Position numbers and translations under genes: made by a program. DNA of 64,000 nucleotides from Sporosarcina sp. FSL W7-1349. Its GTDB lineage: Bacteria; Bacillota; Bacilli; Bacillales_A; Planococcaceae. The number at the start of each line of letters is the position of its first letter. Positions within the stretch are counted from its first letter, which is position 1. Shown piece after piece: positions 25,769-34,223 of this stretch. The notes beneath the pieces were generated by a model. The model was not told the origin of the DNA and ran no database searches. It saw only the letters and a program-made list of their open reading frames with translations. Where the stretch lies: assembly GCF_038003045.1 (NCBI RefSeq), contig NZ_JBBOOK010000001.1:806001-870000 (forward strand). Reading direction: 5' to 3'.

Positions 25769-26855
25769 GGTAAACGATGGTAAAATTCGAAAAAGAGAAT
25801 TAATAGGCATCCTCATTTTCCTATTTGCCATTCAAGTAATGAATACAACCCCAGACTTGCTATTCAAACTTGGAAAAAATGCTGCTTGGATGATACCTAT
25901 TATTTCCTTTCTATTCATGTTGATTCCCTTTCTAATTCTGTTGACGATCGTAAAAAGGCGGAATACAGGCCTTGCAGAACTCGTATATATGCTCTTGGGG
26001 AAACGAATTGGTTCCTTCATCATGCTATTACTTTTCATCATTATCTTTAGCGCAACGGTGATCAACAGTAGAAGCTATGCGGATATTTTCAACACGATGT
26101 TTTACCCTAAAACGCCTATTCCCTATCTCTATATCATGCTAATCGGTGCAAGTTTTTACATAGCAAAACGTGGTTTGGAGAATATCGGTAGGACTGCCTG
26201 GCTTTTCACACCCATATTTTCACTTTTGATGTTTGCCCTTATCATTTTTATTTGGGAGGATATTTCATTCAACCGCATTTTTCCGATTGCTGGGCCAGGC
26301 TTGGGAACGATTTTAAAAGAAAGCGTAGTCCATAGTTCTGTCTATGGGGAAAGTATATTACTTTTTGCACTCTATCCTTTTATCCAAACGCATAAAGATA
26401 TGCGCGTGGGCGCTTTGTTTGGATGGGTTATTTCCGTCATCTCACTTGCTTTATTCATGATCATATACGTTGCAGTTTTTGACTTTCCTGCAAGTCAAAA
26501 TATCGCTTATCCTTTCCAGCAATTAAGTCGTATGGCTACAATCGGAACAATTAGTCATCTCGAATCCATTTATTTGGCCATTGCAACAGTAGCTTCGGCT
26601 GTTCATTTTTCGATTTACTTGTATTTGTCAGCATATTTCTTATCGAAAATGCTGCAGTTAAAAGAATACGAACCGCTGATGCTGCCGTTGGCCGGGCTCA
26701 CGGTTCTGTTCGGAATGATATCACCGAACATTTTTGTCGGAAACACACTTAGGGAAGCTTTAGTCCAATCAAGCTCCATTATACTGCTCCTCTTCCCCTT
26801 CGTTTTATGGATAGTGGATCGTCGGAAGGGAAGGTCAAAAAATGAAACGGCCTAA
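25761..26855 (+). CDS. Spore germinant receptor subunit B (GerB permease-like)
   Basis: From ATG 25761 (MIKVNDGKIRKRELIGILIF) the 364-aa protein has about ten membrane helices and the APC-superfamily-like fold of GerB proteins. Typical segments are QVMNTTPDLLFKLGKNAAWM near the first helices and SRMATIGTISHLESIYLA. In germination receptors this subunit is thought to hold the germinant site. It overlaps the A subunit gene by 8 bp and the C gene by 14 bp. That spacing implies translational coupling, as in other ger operons. Confidence 0.93.
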   Translation: MIKVNDGKIRKRELIGILIFLFAIQVMNTTPDLLFKLGKNAAWMIPIISFLFMLIPFLILLTIVKRRNTGLAELVYMLLGKRIGSFIMLLLFIIIFSATVINSRSYADIFNTMFYPKTPIPYLYIMLIGASFYIAKRGLENIGRTAWLFTPIFSLLMFALIIFIWEDISFNRIFPIAGPGLGTILKESVVHSSVYGESILLFALYPFIQTHKDMRVGALFGWVISVISLALFMIIYVAVFDFPASQNIAYPFQQLSRMATIGTISHLESIYLAIATVASAVHFSIYLYLSAYFLSKMLQLKEYEPLMLPLAGLTVLFGMISPNIFVGNTLREALVQSSSIILLLFPFVLWIVDRRKGRSKNETA

Positions 26856-28074
26856 ACTATATGTCGGGTTTCTACCGATATTATTCATCCTATCTGGATG
26901 CTGGGATAAAAGTGAATTGGAGGAAAGGGGGTATGTTGTCGTATTAGGTATCGACAAAAGCAAAGAAGATCATATGGTTGACGTGACTTTTCAAATTGAA
27001 AATCCGCAAGTTGGGTCCACAAGCGTGGCCATGGCACAAAATGAGCCTCCTAGTGACATTATAACGATTACAGCAACAGATATTTTATCCGCAAAAGAAT
27101 TGGCAAATAGTATTGTTTCAAGGGAAATTGACCTTTCACAATTGCAGACCATCATTATTGGAGAGGAATTTGCGAAAAGTGATTTTTTACATCATATCAT
27201 CGCCTCTTCCTTACGCGACCCTGAAGTTCGTCGAAAAATAGTGATGATCGTCAGCAAAGAAGAAGCACGGGAATTTATTAATCACAATCATTCCCGGTTG
27301 GAAACCCGTCCGCATAAATATTATGCCTTTATGAGTGACAGATGGAAGGATACCGGTTTTGTTCCAGTATCCGATTTAAACCGTTATTTACAAAGAACAT
27401 CAAGCGCCTTATTTCTAGCTATTTATGCGACTTCGGAGAGGGAGGAACGATATCGGGAAAACTCCGATAACTATAAAGCAGGACAAGTTCCCCAAAAAGA
27501 GGGAGATCCTGTTCAAATGATCGGTTCTGCGGTGTTAAAAGAAGGTAAAATGATTGGTGTTCTAACCGGGGAGGAAACAAGGCTTGCACTTATGCTTAGA
27601 GAAAAAAGTCTGGCCCGCCATTATATCGATACTTTTACAGATCCTAAAAAGGATGACTTCAGAATTTCAGTCAGAGTATTAAAGGAAGCTCGTACTAGAG
27701 TGGATATAGATGTTGACAAAGAACGTCCCGAAGTACATGTCACTATACCATTAAAAGTTCAAGTTCTTTCCATTCCAAGCACAATCGATTATGCGGGGAA
27801 TGAAAAAAACCAAGAACTATTAAAAAATGAGATTCGAAAAAATCTGGAGGAAAAAACAGCAAGCCTGATAAAAAAAACACAAGAAAAATATGGTGCAGAA
27901 CCTTTCGTCTGGTATGAAGTGGTGCGACATAAGTTTTGGACAATGAAGGCGTTTGAGAATTACGATTGGCAGGATAAATACCGCAATGCTGACGTGCATG
28001 TGGATTTCGAAATTACGATTGAAAGTTTCGGCAGCCAATTAAAGCCTCAAAAAATAAAAAGAAGTAAGGATTGA
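26842..28074 (+). CDS. Spore germinant receptor subunit C (Ger(x)C lipoprotein)
   Basis: The 410-aa lipoprotein has a signal peptide with lipobox LSGCW (Cys at about 21), followed by DKSELEERGYVVVLGIDKSK, the classic start of mature GerC proteins. The central GEEFAKSDFLHHIIASSLRD segment and the C-terminal Ger(x)C domain (AEPFVWYEVVRHKFW) are present. It is tethered to the outer face of the spore inner membrane and is needed for receptor function. It follows gerB with a 14-bp overlap. The 53-aa gene starts 6 bp after its stop. Confidence 0.95.
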   Translation: MKRPKLYVGFLPILFILSGCWDKSELEERGYVVVLGIDKSKEDHMVDVTFQIENPQVGSTSVAMAQNEPPSDIITITATDILSAKELANSIVSREIDLSQLQTIIIGEEFAKSDFLHHIIASSLRDPEVRRKIVMIVSKEEAREFINHNHSRLETRPHKYYAFMSDRWKDTGFVPVSDLNRYLQRTSSALFLAIYATSEREERYRENSDNYKAGQVPQKEGDPVQMIGSAVLKEGKMIGVLTGEETRLALMLREKSLARHYIDTFTDPKKDDFRISVRVLKEARTRVDIDVDKERPEVHVTIPLKVQVLSIPSTIDYAGNEKNQELLKNEIRKNLEEKTASLIKKTQEKYGAEPFVWYEVVRHKFWTMKAFENYDWQDKYRNADVHVDFEITIESFGSQLKPQKIKRSKD

Positions 28075-28080
28075 TCATTT

Positions 28081-28242
28081 TTGCCGACACCATTAATATT
28101 TGTTTTTTTCTATGTCATGGTTTATACGATAAACTACGGACGTGTAATTTGGCGTTCCGGCAATAAATTTGCAGGCATTATCGTTTATTTATTGGCTGCA
28201 ATGATCCCCGCTCTGTTGATTCGACTTATAATTTTTGCTTGA
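28081..28242 (+). CDS. Small two-helix membrane protein, candidate germinant receptor D subunit
   Basis: A 53-codon reading frame starts at TTG 28081, 6 bp after the GerC stop and 5-9 nt after AAGGATTGATC. The product begins MPTPLIFVFFYVMVYTINYG and ends in LLAAMIPALLIRLIIFA, giving two hydrophobic segments with a short basic loop (RVIWRSGNKF) between them. This size and layout match, from memory, the D subunits (GerKD/GerUD-type) that modulate germination through some receptors. It is too short to be found by length-based searches. The function is inferred from position only. Confidence 0.68.
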   Translation: MPTPLIFVFFYVMVYTINYGRVIWRSGNKFAGIIVYLLAAMIPALLIRLIIFA

Positions 28243-28259
28243 GGTATTTTTAATACGAG

Positions 28260-28315
28260 GGTGCCAGGTTTAGGAACAATTCGAAATTTGATGAGAACCT
28301 GGCACCTTTAAAAAA
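28260..28315 (+). terminator. Hairpin ending the ger operon; GTGCCAGG-type palindrome
   Basis: GGTGCCAGGTT (28260-28270) pairs with AACCTGGCACC (28296-28306), then TTTAAAAAATTT follows. It can end the ger operon and belongs to the same hairpin family as 12143-12204. Confidence 0.65.
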
Positions 28316-28336
28316 TTTGTACCATTCTGGTGTGCT

Positions 28337-28699
28337 TTATGAAATCGCAGACATGCCTTCCAATAAAGCCTTTGCATCTGCATTTAAATAATGTTTGACA
28401 TCCTCCCGCATCAGCAGTTCCGGATTCTCCTCGATGGACAGCTTTAAGCCTCGGAGGTCAAACGTGGACGCATAGGAATTGATATGATGGATTTGATTCA
28501 ACTCCTGCCGATTCAGCGGCCGGAAATCGGTTTCCGCCATGGATGCCAAAATATCGACCATTTCCCGGATATGACGGTTCAACAGGTTTTTGTTCTCCAT
28601 CAATAATTCCAAATGCTCCTCGATCAATCGTCTCGCCGAAACCAGATCCGATTTATCCATATATTTTTGCAAATCATGCAAAATCTTTTTCAGATTCAT
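28337..28699 (-). CDS. Conserved protein of unknown function, paralog of 32224-32577
   Basis: The start is ATG 28699 (MNLKKILHDLQKYMDKSDLV) after ATGGAGGAGGGA, giving 120 aa. It is predicted to be all helical and soluble. The alignment with 32224-32577 is continuous over the whole length: SDLVSARRLIEEHLELL / LDLVSARRYIEDNMELL, then PLNRQELNQIHHINSYAS / PLNRQELNVIHSINTYAS and LRGLKLSIEENPELLMREDV / IRGLKLSVKNNFDLLVRDDV. No family was recognised. Between them lie four other genes, so a tandem duplication was later separated or the copies have different histories. Confidence 0.7.
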   Translation of the reverse strand: MNLKKILHDLQKYMDKSDLVSARRLIEEHLELLMENKNLLNRHIREMVDILASMAETDFRPLNRQELNQIHHINSYASTFDLRGLKLSIEENPELLMREDVKHYLNADAKALLEGMSAIS

Positions 28700-28862
28700 G
28701 CCAATCCCTCCTCCATTTCCTTCTCTTGGAACGGATTTCCTATCTTCTTTCAATATACCAACCAAATTTCAAGTACGGAAGTGAGGTTTGGCAGATACAG
28801 ACAACTATGAAAATCAACCTACTTTCTCCGATCTAGACAGGAGTAATGGATTATTAGGCATG

Positions 28863-28888
28863 AAAAGAGCCGGCATGAGCCAGCCCTT
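28863..28888 (-). terminator. Rho-independent terminator of the acyl-CoA ligase gene
   Basis: On the minus strand GGGCTGGC (28886-28879), TCAT and GCCGGCTC (28874-28867) form an 8-bp stem with two wobble pairs, followed by TTTTC. It starts 14 bp after the ligase stop codon. Confidence 0.6.
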
Positions 28889-28901
28889 ATATTGCATCTT
28901 C

Positions 28902-30458
28902 CTACTTCACGGATTGGACTAATTGCTCACGCAACAGAAACTTCTGGATTTTGCCACTGGCATTGCGCGGCAACGCATCGACGAAAGAATAGGAGCGTGG
29001 TCGTTTGTAAGCGGCGAGACCTTCATGATTCTTACAAAAGTCCTCTAACTCGTCCGCAGTCAGATCCGGATCTTTGCTGACGACGACCGCCATGACACGC
29101 TCGCCCCATTTCTCATCGGGTACCCCCAGAACAGCTACATCGAGAACCGCTTCATGTTCATAGAGGACATCTTCGACCTCCCGCGGATAAATGTTTTCTC
29201 CGCCGCTGATCACCATATCATCAACCCGGTCGGCGACAAAAAGATAGCCGTCTTGATCGAAATAGCCTAAGTCACCCGAATGATACCAGCCATGGGCCAA
29301 CGCATCTTCGGTCGCCTCGCTGCGGTTGAAGTAGCCGATCATCATACAAGGTCCTTGAACGATGATTTCCCCCACCTCTCCTGGCGGCAAGATGTCATCA
29401 GGATCCGCAGGCCCGTCTTCCGAGGGACGGACGACCCGGATCTCGTGATTATGACAAGCTTGGCCAGCAGACCCTGCCTTTGAAATCTGGTCCTCTTCAG
29501 TCAGGAATGTGATAGCCGGTCCCATTTCGGTTTGTCCATAAGCCTGGACGAGATCGATGTTCAGGACACGCTGGAGTTCCTTCACTAACACAGGAGCCAT
29601 CGGAGCAGCACCGTACAGTCCGCGGCGCAATGAACGGACATCGAATGTAGAGACATCCTCTTGCAGCATCATATTCCACATCGTCGGTGCGGCGAATAGG
29701 ATGGTAATCTTCTCCTCCTCGATCACACGCAGCGCCTCTTTCGGGTTAAATTGGTGCATGATGATATTCGCCGCACCCGATTGGACACGGGGAATGATAT
29801 TGCAATGCAGCTCGGCACAATGGAACATCGGGGCAATGACCAACCCACGATCGTTTTTCGAGCATTTCAACGCCGTGATGCAAATCAAGCTCTGTTCCGC
29901 CATGGCACGATGGCGATGCATGACCCCTTTTGGATGCCCGGTCGTTCCGCTAGTGTACATGATGGCATACAAGTCGTTTTCATCCACATCGACATCCGGC
30001 GGTGTACTGGCAGCGTTCCGGACCTTTTTCCCGAAACTCTCCGCATAAGCCGGAGCTTGGTCATCGATAAACCAAAATTGAATGTCCGGAAAATCGTCAC
30101 GGATGGCGGACACGGTCTCTTCCAAGGCGCTCTCAAATAAAAGGATTTTCGGCTCGGCATCTTTTAAAATATAGGCCAATTCTTTCGGTTTTAATCGAAA
30201 ATTGATCGGATTGAAAACCGCCCCGATTTTGGCAGTGGCAAACAAAGTGGATGCCAATTCACTTGCGTTAAACAGGAAGGCAGACACCCGATCGCCCTTC
30301 TCCACGCTGGCGTCCGCGAATGCGTTCGCTAGCCGATTCACCTCGGTCCCCCATTCTCCATACGTCCATCTGATTCCCTTTCGCAAGTCGACAATCGCTT
30401 CCCTGTCAGGATATTTCTGCACCGTCAAATCAAAAATCTTCCCTACCGTTGCATACAA
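28902..30458 (-). CDS. Fatty-acyl-CoA / AMP-forming acid:CoA ligase
   Basis: I start at TTG 30458 (MYATVGKIFDLTVQKYPDRE) because GGGAGGAAGC precedes it; the frame is open upstream but reads through intergenic sequence. The 518-aa enzyme has the AMP-binding motif YTSGTTGHPKGVMHRH, the later YGQTEMGPAITFL segment, and the C-terminal VADRVDDMVISGGENIYPRE core with the catalytic lysine near NASGKIQKFLL. It activates a carboxylate with ATP and links it to CoA. The family is that of long- or medium-chain acyl-CoA synthetases. The acid is not identifiable. No CoA-pathway gene is adjacent. Confidence 0.9.
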   Translation of the reverse strand: MYATVGKIFDLTVQKYPDREAIVDLRKGIRWTYGEWGTEVNRLANAFADASVEKGDRVSAFLFNASELASTLFATAKIGAVFNPINFRLKPKELAYILKDAEPKILLFESALEETVSAIRDDFPDIQFWFIDDQAPAYAESFGKKVRNAASTPPDVDVDENDLYAIMYTSGTTGHPKGVMHRHRAMAEQSLICITALKCSKNDRGLVIAPMFHCAELHCNIIPRVQSGAANIIMHQFNPKEALRVIEEEKITILFAAPTMWNMMLQEDVSTFDVRSLRRGLYGAAPMAPVLVKELQRVLNIDLVQAYGQTEMGPAITFLTEEDQISKAGSAGQACHNHEIRVVRPSEDGPADPDDILPPGEVGEIIVQGPCMMIGYFNRSEATEDALAHGWYHSGDLGYFDQDGYLFVADRVDDMVISGGENIYPREVEDVLYEHEAVLDVAVLGVPDEKWGERVMAVVVSKDPDLTADELEDFCKNHEGLAAYKRPRSYSFVDALPRNASGKIQKFLLREQLVQSVK

Positions 30459-30553
30459 TTGCGCTTCCTCCCGTCTCTTATTTGGAGTCGGTAAAGTGAA
30501 TCTACCTATCTTCACTTTATTTGAAAAGTCAGATATTTGCAACAGGTTTTTGG

Positions 30554-30590
30554 TTTGTGTGCCTGGTAGTTTTAGTACTAGGCACACAAA
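30554..30590. repeat. GTGCCTGG/CTAGGCAC hairpin
   Basis: TTTGTGTGCCTGGTA (30554-30568) pairs with TACTAGGCACACAAA (30576-30590) with one G-T pair across a 7-nt loop. It lies between the MFS and ligase genes and may end the MFS message. It resembles the GTGCC-type elements at 12143 and 28260. Confidence 0.5.
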
Positions 30591-30609
30591 CGCAACAAAC
30601 ACGATTGTC

Positions 30610-31788
30610 TCAATTTTTATCGCCAAGCCAACATGCAATGACGACCATGGCGGTGTACAAGGACATGATAATGGCGTGGGTGAAATGATGGTTCGCTGTC
30701 CAGTCATAGACCATCGCGATTAAGAGCGGCAAGAGCCCGCCGATGATGAACCCACCTGTTTGCATCATTGCTGTCCAAGAATTGGTTTCTTCCGCGGTTT
30801 CCGTTTCGTGCATAGGCAACAGGAGCGCAATGGGAAACAGGCCGCCGAGCGGGAATCCCATCAGGATAGCTCCGATCCACATGGCGAGTGGCAAGCCGGT
30901 CCACAGCAATACAGTTGCAGCCATGCCGGATCCGGCGAGGAACCAAATCCAGTTTCGTCTCGCCGGATACCGCTGCATCAAGAGCGGCAGGACGATATTC
31001 AACACGATTTGAAAAGTTGTCATCACACTGAGAAGCGTTCCCGCTTGCAATAAAGTCATCCCCGCCGTCGTGGCGAGTGGAACTGTCCAAGTAATAATAG
31101 AGAAGAAAGCGGAGGACTGCAATCCGAAGAACAGGAGGAAGAGCCATGCTTTTTTTACTTTCCATGGCGATCTCCCTCTTTCCTTCCGCTCCTTCCTTTC
31201 CTGCTGGCGGACGGCCCATTTCCCCCTGCCAGCGAAAAACCAAGCGATCCATCCGAATAGCGACAAGATGCCCCAAATGGATATGGCAAACCGATAGGAA
31301 CCGGTCGCTTCGAAAAACACGGCCGTCAATCCCGCGCTAATCGTCGCCCCCATCCCCATTCCAAATGAATACAAACCGATGACAGCGGCCGCTTGCTCCG
31401 GAAAGTTTTGTTTGATCAATGCGGATAAAAGTGGTCCGATCACCGCAATGGCGATTCCGATGACAAACGCCGTCGGAAGAAGTATGCCATAGCCCGGGAC
31501 CATTCCTCTGAGTGCAGACATCACACCGATAACGATAATCATCAGATACATCGTTCGACGTAAGCCGATCCGGTGATTTAATACCGGAGCGAGGGAAGCA
31601 AAAATACCCATACAGATGACGGGTAAGGCGGTTAACAGACTGACTTGGGTATTCGTCAACGCGAGTTGTTCACGGATCGTTTCCAACATGGGACCGATTG
31701 ACGTGATGGCCGGCCGCATATTAAGGGAAACGGCAAAAATGGCAATTAAAAGTACACTGTTTTTAAAGAGAGTTCGTTGAGTTTTCAT
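30610..31788 (-). CDS. MFS transporter, CynX/NimT (YycB-like) family
   Basis: The 392-aa protein has twelve membrane segments. The N-terminus (LLIAIFAVSLNMRPAITSIG PMLETI) shows the RPAITSIGP pattern of the CynX/NimT group, and loop 2-3 reads NHRIGLRRTMYLMI. The C-terminal half ends at FTHAIIMSLYTAMVVIACWL. Family members move cyanate, nitroimidazoles or unknown anions. It starts with ATG 31788 and diverges from the 82-aa gene with a good promoter. Confidence 0.85.
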   Translation of the reverse strand: MKTQRTLFKNSVLLIAIFAVSLNMRPAITSIGPMLETIREQLALTNTQVSLLTALPVICMGIFASLAPVLNHRIGLRRTMYLMIIVIGVMSALRGMVPGYGILLPTAFVIGIAIAVIGPLLSALIKQNFPEQAAAVIGLYSFGMGMGATISAGLTAVFFEATGSYRFAISIWGILSLFGWIAWFFAGRGKWAVRQQERKERKERGRSPWKVKKAWLFLLFFGLQSSAFFSIITWTVPLATTAGMTLLQAGTLLSVMTTFQIVLNIVLPLLMQRYPARRNWIWFLAGSGMAATVLLWTGLPLAMWIGAILMGFPLGGLFPIALLLPMHETETAEETNSWTAMMQTGGFIIGGLLPLLIAMVYDWTANHHFTHAIIMSLYTAMVVIACWLGDKN

Positions 31789-31813
31789 GCTGAAATCCTT
31801 CTTTCTATCGAAC

Positions 31814-31842
31814 TTGCGTTTGCCCGTCTAGCAACGTATACT
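31814..31842 (+). promoter_or_regulatory. Sigma-A-type promoter for the 82-aa gene
   Basis: TTGCGT (31814-31819), a 17-nt spacer and TATACT (31837-31842) lie 26 bp before the ATG at 31868. Confidence 0.65.
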
Positions 31843-31867
31843 AGTTTGTGAGGAAAGGATGGTGGCC

Positions 31868-32116
31868 ATGAAACTGATCCACTGGGCCTACACGAGAAAA
31901 TATCAGATCAAAGGTATCTTTGATTCATTTCCAACGACAGTCGTCCTCTTCCGTAAAATTTCTGATTACTATTTCATCTTTTCCATGTCCGGGTTGGATG
32001 AAACCTTTTTACCTTCCCGTGCAGACTATGTCCGGATGGAATATTTATTGAATAAAGAACTTGGCACGCTGCAGGCCTATAAGCATCGAAGACGAAGACG
32101 GATGACTGCAAAATAA
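31868..32116 (+). CDS. Small hypothetical protein
   Basis: The start is ATG 31868 (MKLIHWAYTRKYQIKGIFDS), placed about 8 nt after AGGAAAGG; an ATG at 31859 touches the ribosome site and is less likely. The 82-aa product is basic at the C-terminus (KHRRRRRMTAK) and has no membrane segment. A promoter at 31814-31842 and a terminator at 32121-32155 frame it, which supports a real single-gene unit. No family was recognised. Confidence 0.7.
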   Translation: MKLIHWAYTRKYQIKGIFDSFPTTVVLFRKISDYYFIFSMSGLDETFLPSRADYVRMEYLLNKELGTLQAYKHRRRRRMTAK

Positions 32117-32120
32117 TTTA

Positions 32121-32155
32121 GCCGGAGCCCATTATGCGGGCTCCGGCCTTATTAT
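32121..32155 (+). terminator. Rho-independent terminator of the 82-aa gene
   Basis: GCCGGAGCCC (32121-32130) pairs perfectly with GGGCTCCGGC (32138-32147) across a 7-nt loop; CTTATTATTTT follows. Confidence 0.8.
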
Positions 32156-32223
32156 TTTATAGGAAAGTGAAACCTATTCCAATCCAACGACCTTACTCAG
32201 ACAATTCAGCGAATAGCACCATG

Positions 32224-32577
32224 TCAATGAATGACATTCATCCCTTCCAAAATCACTTTCGCGTCCTCTGTAAAATAAGGCTTCACATCATCACGTACTA
32301 ATAGATCGAAATTATTTTTCACGGATAATTTTAATCCCCGGATATCAAAACGGGAAGCATATGTATTGATCGAATGGATGACATTTAACTCTTGGCGATT
32401 TAAAGGGCTCTCCGTTTGATCATTTAAAAAATCGAGCAACGCCCTTGCATTGGAACGAAGATGATGGCGATTTTCATTCAATAATTCCATATTGTCCTCG
32501 ATATATCGTCTGGCGGACACGAGGTCCAAAGACTCCATGCTTTTGTTGATGGCTAGTAACAACTCTTGAATTTTCAC
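32224..32577 (-). CDS. Conserved protein of unknown function, paralog of 28337-28699
   Basis: The start is GTG 32577 (VKIQELLLAINK), spaced about 7 nt from AGGAG; the GTG at 32586 overlaps that site. The 117-aa helical protein aligns with 28337-28699 along its whole length, with the NRQELN..H.IN.YAS.FD.RGLKLS core best kept. No cysteine or metal motif is seen. Its neighbours, a promoter-driven 82-aa gene and an ABC exporter operon, do not suggest a role. Confidence 0.7.
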   Translation of the reverse strand: MKIQELLLAINKSMESLDLVSARRYIEDNMELLNENRHHLRSNARALLDFLNDQTESPLNRQELNVIHSINTYASRFDIRGLKLSVKNNFDLLVRDDVKPYFTEDAKVILEGMNVIH

Positions 32578-32704
32578 TGCAAACACTCCTATGGCACTAA
32601 ACTCTCTTTTTTCTTCTTAGGACTATACTCACCAGTGAATATAATAACGTAAAGAGTTTAGAACTACAATAGTGAAATGCTAGAGTGCAGTGTGACGCCA
32701 CTTC

Positions 32705-33406
32705 TCATTTGGACTTCCTTCGAAACATCCGATATACAACGAATAGGCTAACGACAAAATACCCTATCGCCCATAAAGCATTCACCCAAAAGTCCCAACC
32801 AAGCCATAACATGGAATCGCCCAAATAGCCAATCACCCTTGTAATAGGCGGGACAAGGAGTAGAATCCACTGCAGCCAGCCGACTTTCTCGATTATCCCT
32901 TCTGCCGCGATTGACACGACAGTGATCAGCATAGCAGACAACCAAGCGAACTTCTGGGAAGAGGCGGATGTATTCGCAAAAAAAGCGCCGACCGAGATGC
33001 CGAATAACGCCAAGATCACATGGGCATAAATGGCAAGGCTCAGGTGAATCGGCTGTACGGCCTCTTTAAAGCTATCGATGAGGATCGGATACCCAATAGC
33101 AAATCCGGTCAATAAGATGGCCGCAAATAGGCAGACGAGCCATTTCCCCCAAAAGTACATGGACTGCTGAGGCAATTGGACTAACAACAGATTTCTCTCA
33201 TTAGACGTCTCCAATGAAAAAACCGACATGGCAATCCACACCATCGTCAAATAGACGGTCAGGCAGGTAACGGCATAACTGCTCATGACGGGGACGCCCG
33301 AATACGCATAAAACACAAAAATCCACGCACCAAACACAGTGAGGGGCGGAATGAATTTTAAAGATCGTATATAGCTGATGACCTGGTATCGGATAAACCC
33401 CTGCAT
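32705..33406 (-). CDS. ABC-2-type membrane permease subunit
   Basis: The 233-aa protein has six hydrophobic segments (for example FIPPLTVFGAWIFVFYAYSG, then VYLTMVWIAMSVFS). It has an IAEGIIEKVGWLQWILLLVP loop and a basic C-terminus (RMFRRKSK). The layout is that of ABC-2-type export permeases. It begins directly at the stop of the ATPase gene (TGAATG, with AAGGAGCGG as ribosome site), so the two form one exporter. The substrate is unknown; a bacteriocin, lipid or drug are all possible. Confidence 0.78.
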   Translation of the reverse strand: MQGFIRYQVISYIRSLKFIPPLTVFGAWIFVFYAYSGVPVMSSYAVTCLTVYLTMVWIAMSVFSLETSNERNLLLVQLPQQSMYFWGKWLVCLFAAILLTGFAIGYPILIDSFKEAVQPIHLSLAIYAHVILALFGISVGAFFANTSASSQKFAWLSAMLITVVSIAAEGIIEKVGWLQWILLLVPPITRVIGYLGDSMLWLGWDFWVNALWAIGYFVVSLFVVYRMFRRKSK

Positions 33407-34201
33407 TCATTTCCGCTCCTTCAATTCGAGTATGGAACAGCCCTGTTGGAGCAGCTCTTCCAGTAATCGATCACTTCTCTCCACCTCTACCGTCCATTTT
33501 GCAATTTGGCCATTGATTTCCATTGGACGGATCGTCAGGCTGGACAATGCTTCCTTGTTCGGAATCCGTGCCCGGATCACCATTTGAGCTTGATTGCGAT
33601 TCGTCATCATCTCTCCGGTTTCGATTTGAAGAATATGCGTTGCCAGTTTTCTTACAAACCATTCCTCGTGGGACGTAAAGATAATGGCCGTCTTTCCATC
33701 ACTCAATATTTTAAGCAATTGTTCTTGGGATGTTTGGTCCAGCCCCGTTAAGGGTTCATCCAATAAGAGTAGTTCGGGTCTTGCGAGCAGTGCCTGAATG
33801 ATGCCTACTTTTTGCCTCGTCCCTTTGGACACGTGATGGAGCGGCGATCGAAGGTACGGACCGATTCCAAAGAGTTGTGCATACTTCGCTATTTCCAGTT
33901 CCGCTGTTTCGTTTGGCATTTTGTGGAAAGTGGAGATTAGGCGTAAATATTCTTTCACCTTAAAGCGCAAGTTTTGCGGAAACTGTTCGGGGACATAGCC
34001 AACCCGTTTTGCCTGCCGGATGACATGTCCACGGCTAGGTTCATGGATCCCTGCCAAAATTTGAAGCAATGTACTTTTCCCCGATCCATTTTTTCCGACT
34101 ACTGCAATCGCCTGTCCCGATTCGCAAACAAATGAAATGGATTGCAGGATCGGAACTCCCTCGATCACTTTTCCTACTTCTCTTGCTTCCAGCACGGACA
34201 T
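33407..34201 (-). CDS. ABC transporter ATP-binding protein (ABC-2 exporter type)
   Basis: The start is ATG 34201 (MSVLEAREVGKVIEGVPILQ) after GAAGGGAG, giving 264 aa. Walker A is VVGKNGSGKSTLLQ and the signature is VSKGTRQKVGIIQALL, a variant with K in place of G at the second position. Walker B is LLLLDEPLTGLD. The C-terminal 60 residues (IRARIPNKEALSSLTIRPME) form a domain often seen in multidrug and bacitracin-type exporters. It is stop-coupled to the permease gene. The 191-aa gene lies 22 bp upstream. Confidence 0.87.
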   Translation of the reverse strand: MSVLEAREVGKVIEGVPILQSISFVCESGQAIAVVGKNGSGKSTLLQILAGIHEPSRGHVIRQAKRVGYVPEQFPQNLRFKVKEYLRLISTFHKMPNETAELEIAKYAQLFGIGPYLRSPLHHVSKGTRQKVGIIQALLARPELLLLDEPLTGLDQTSQEQLLKILSDGKTAIIFTSHEEWFVRKLATHILQIETGEMMTNRNQAQMVIRARIPNKEALSSLTIRPMEINGQIAKWTVEVERSDRLLEELLQQGCSILELKERK

Positions 34202-34223
34202 AGGGTCGCTCCCTTCATCGTTT

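Noticed and set aside
30459..30707. N-terminal extension of the acyl-CoA ligase
   Set aside because: Reads across an intergenic hairpin and into the MFS gene; TTG 30458 has a clear ribosome site.
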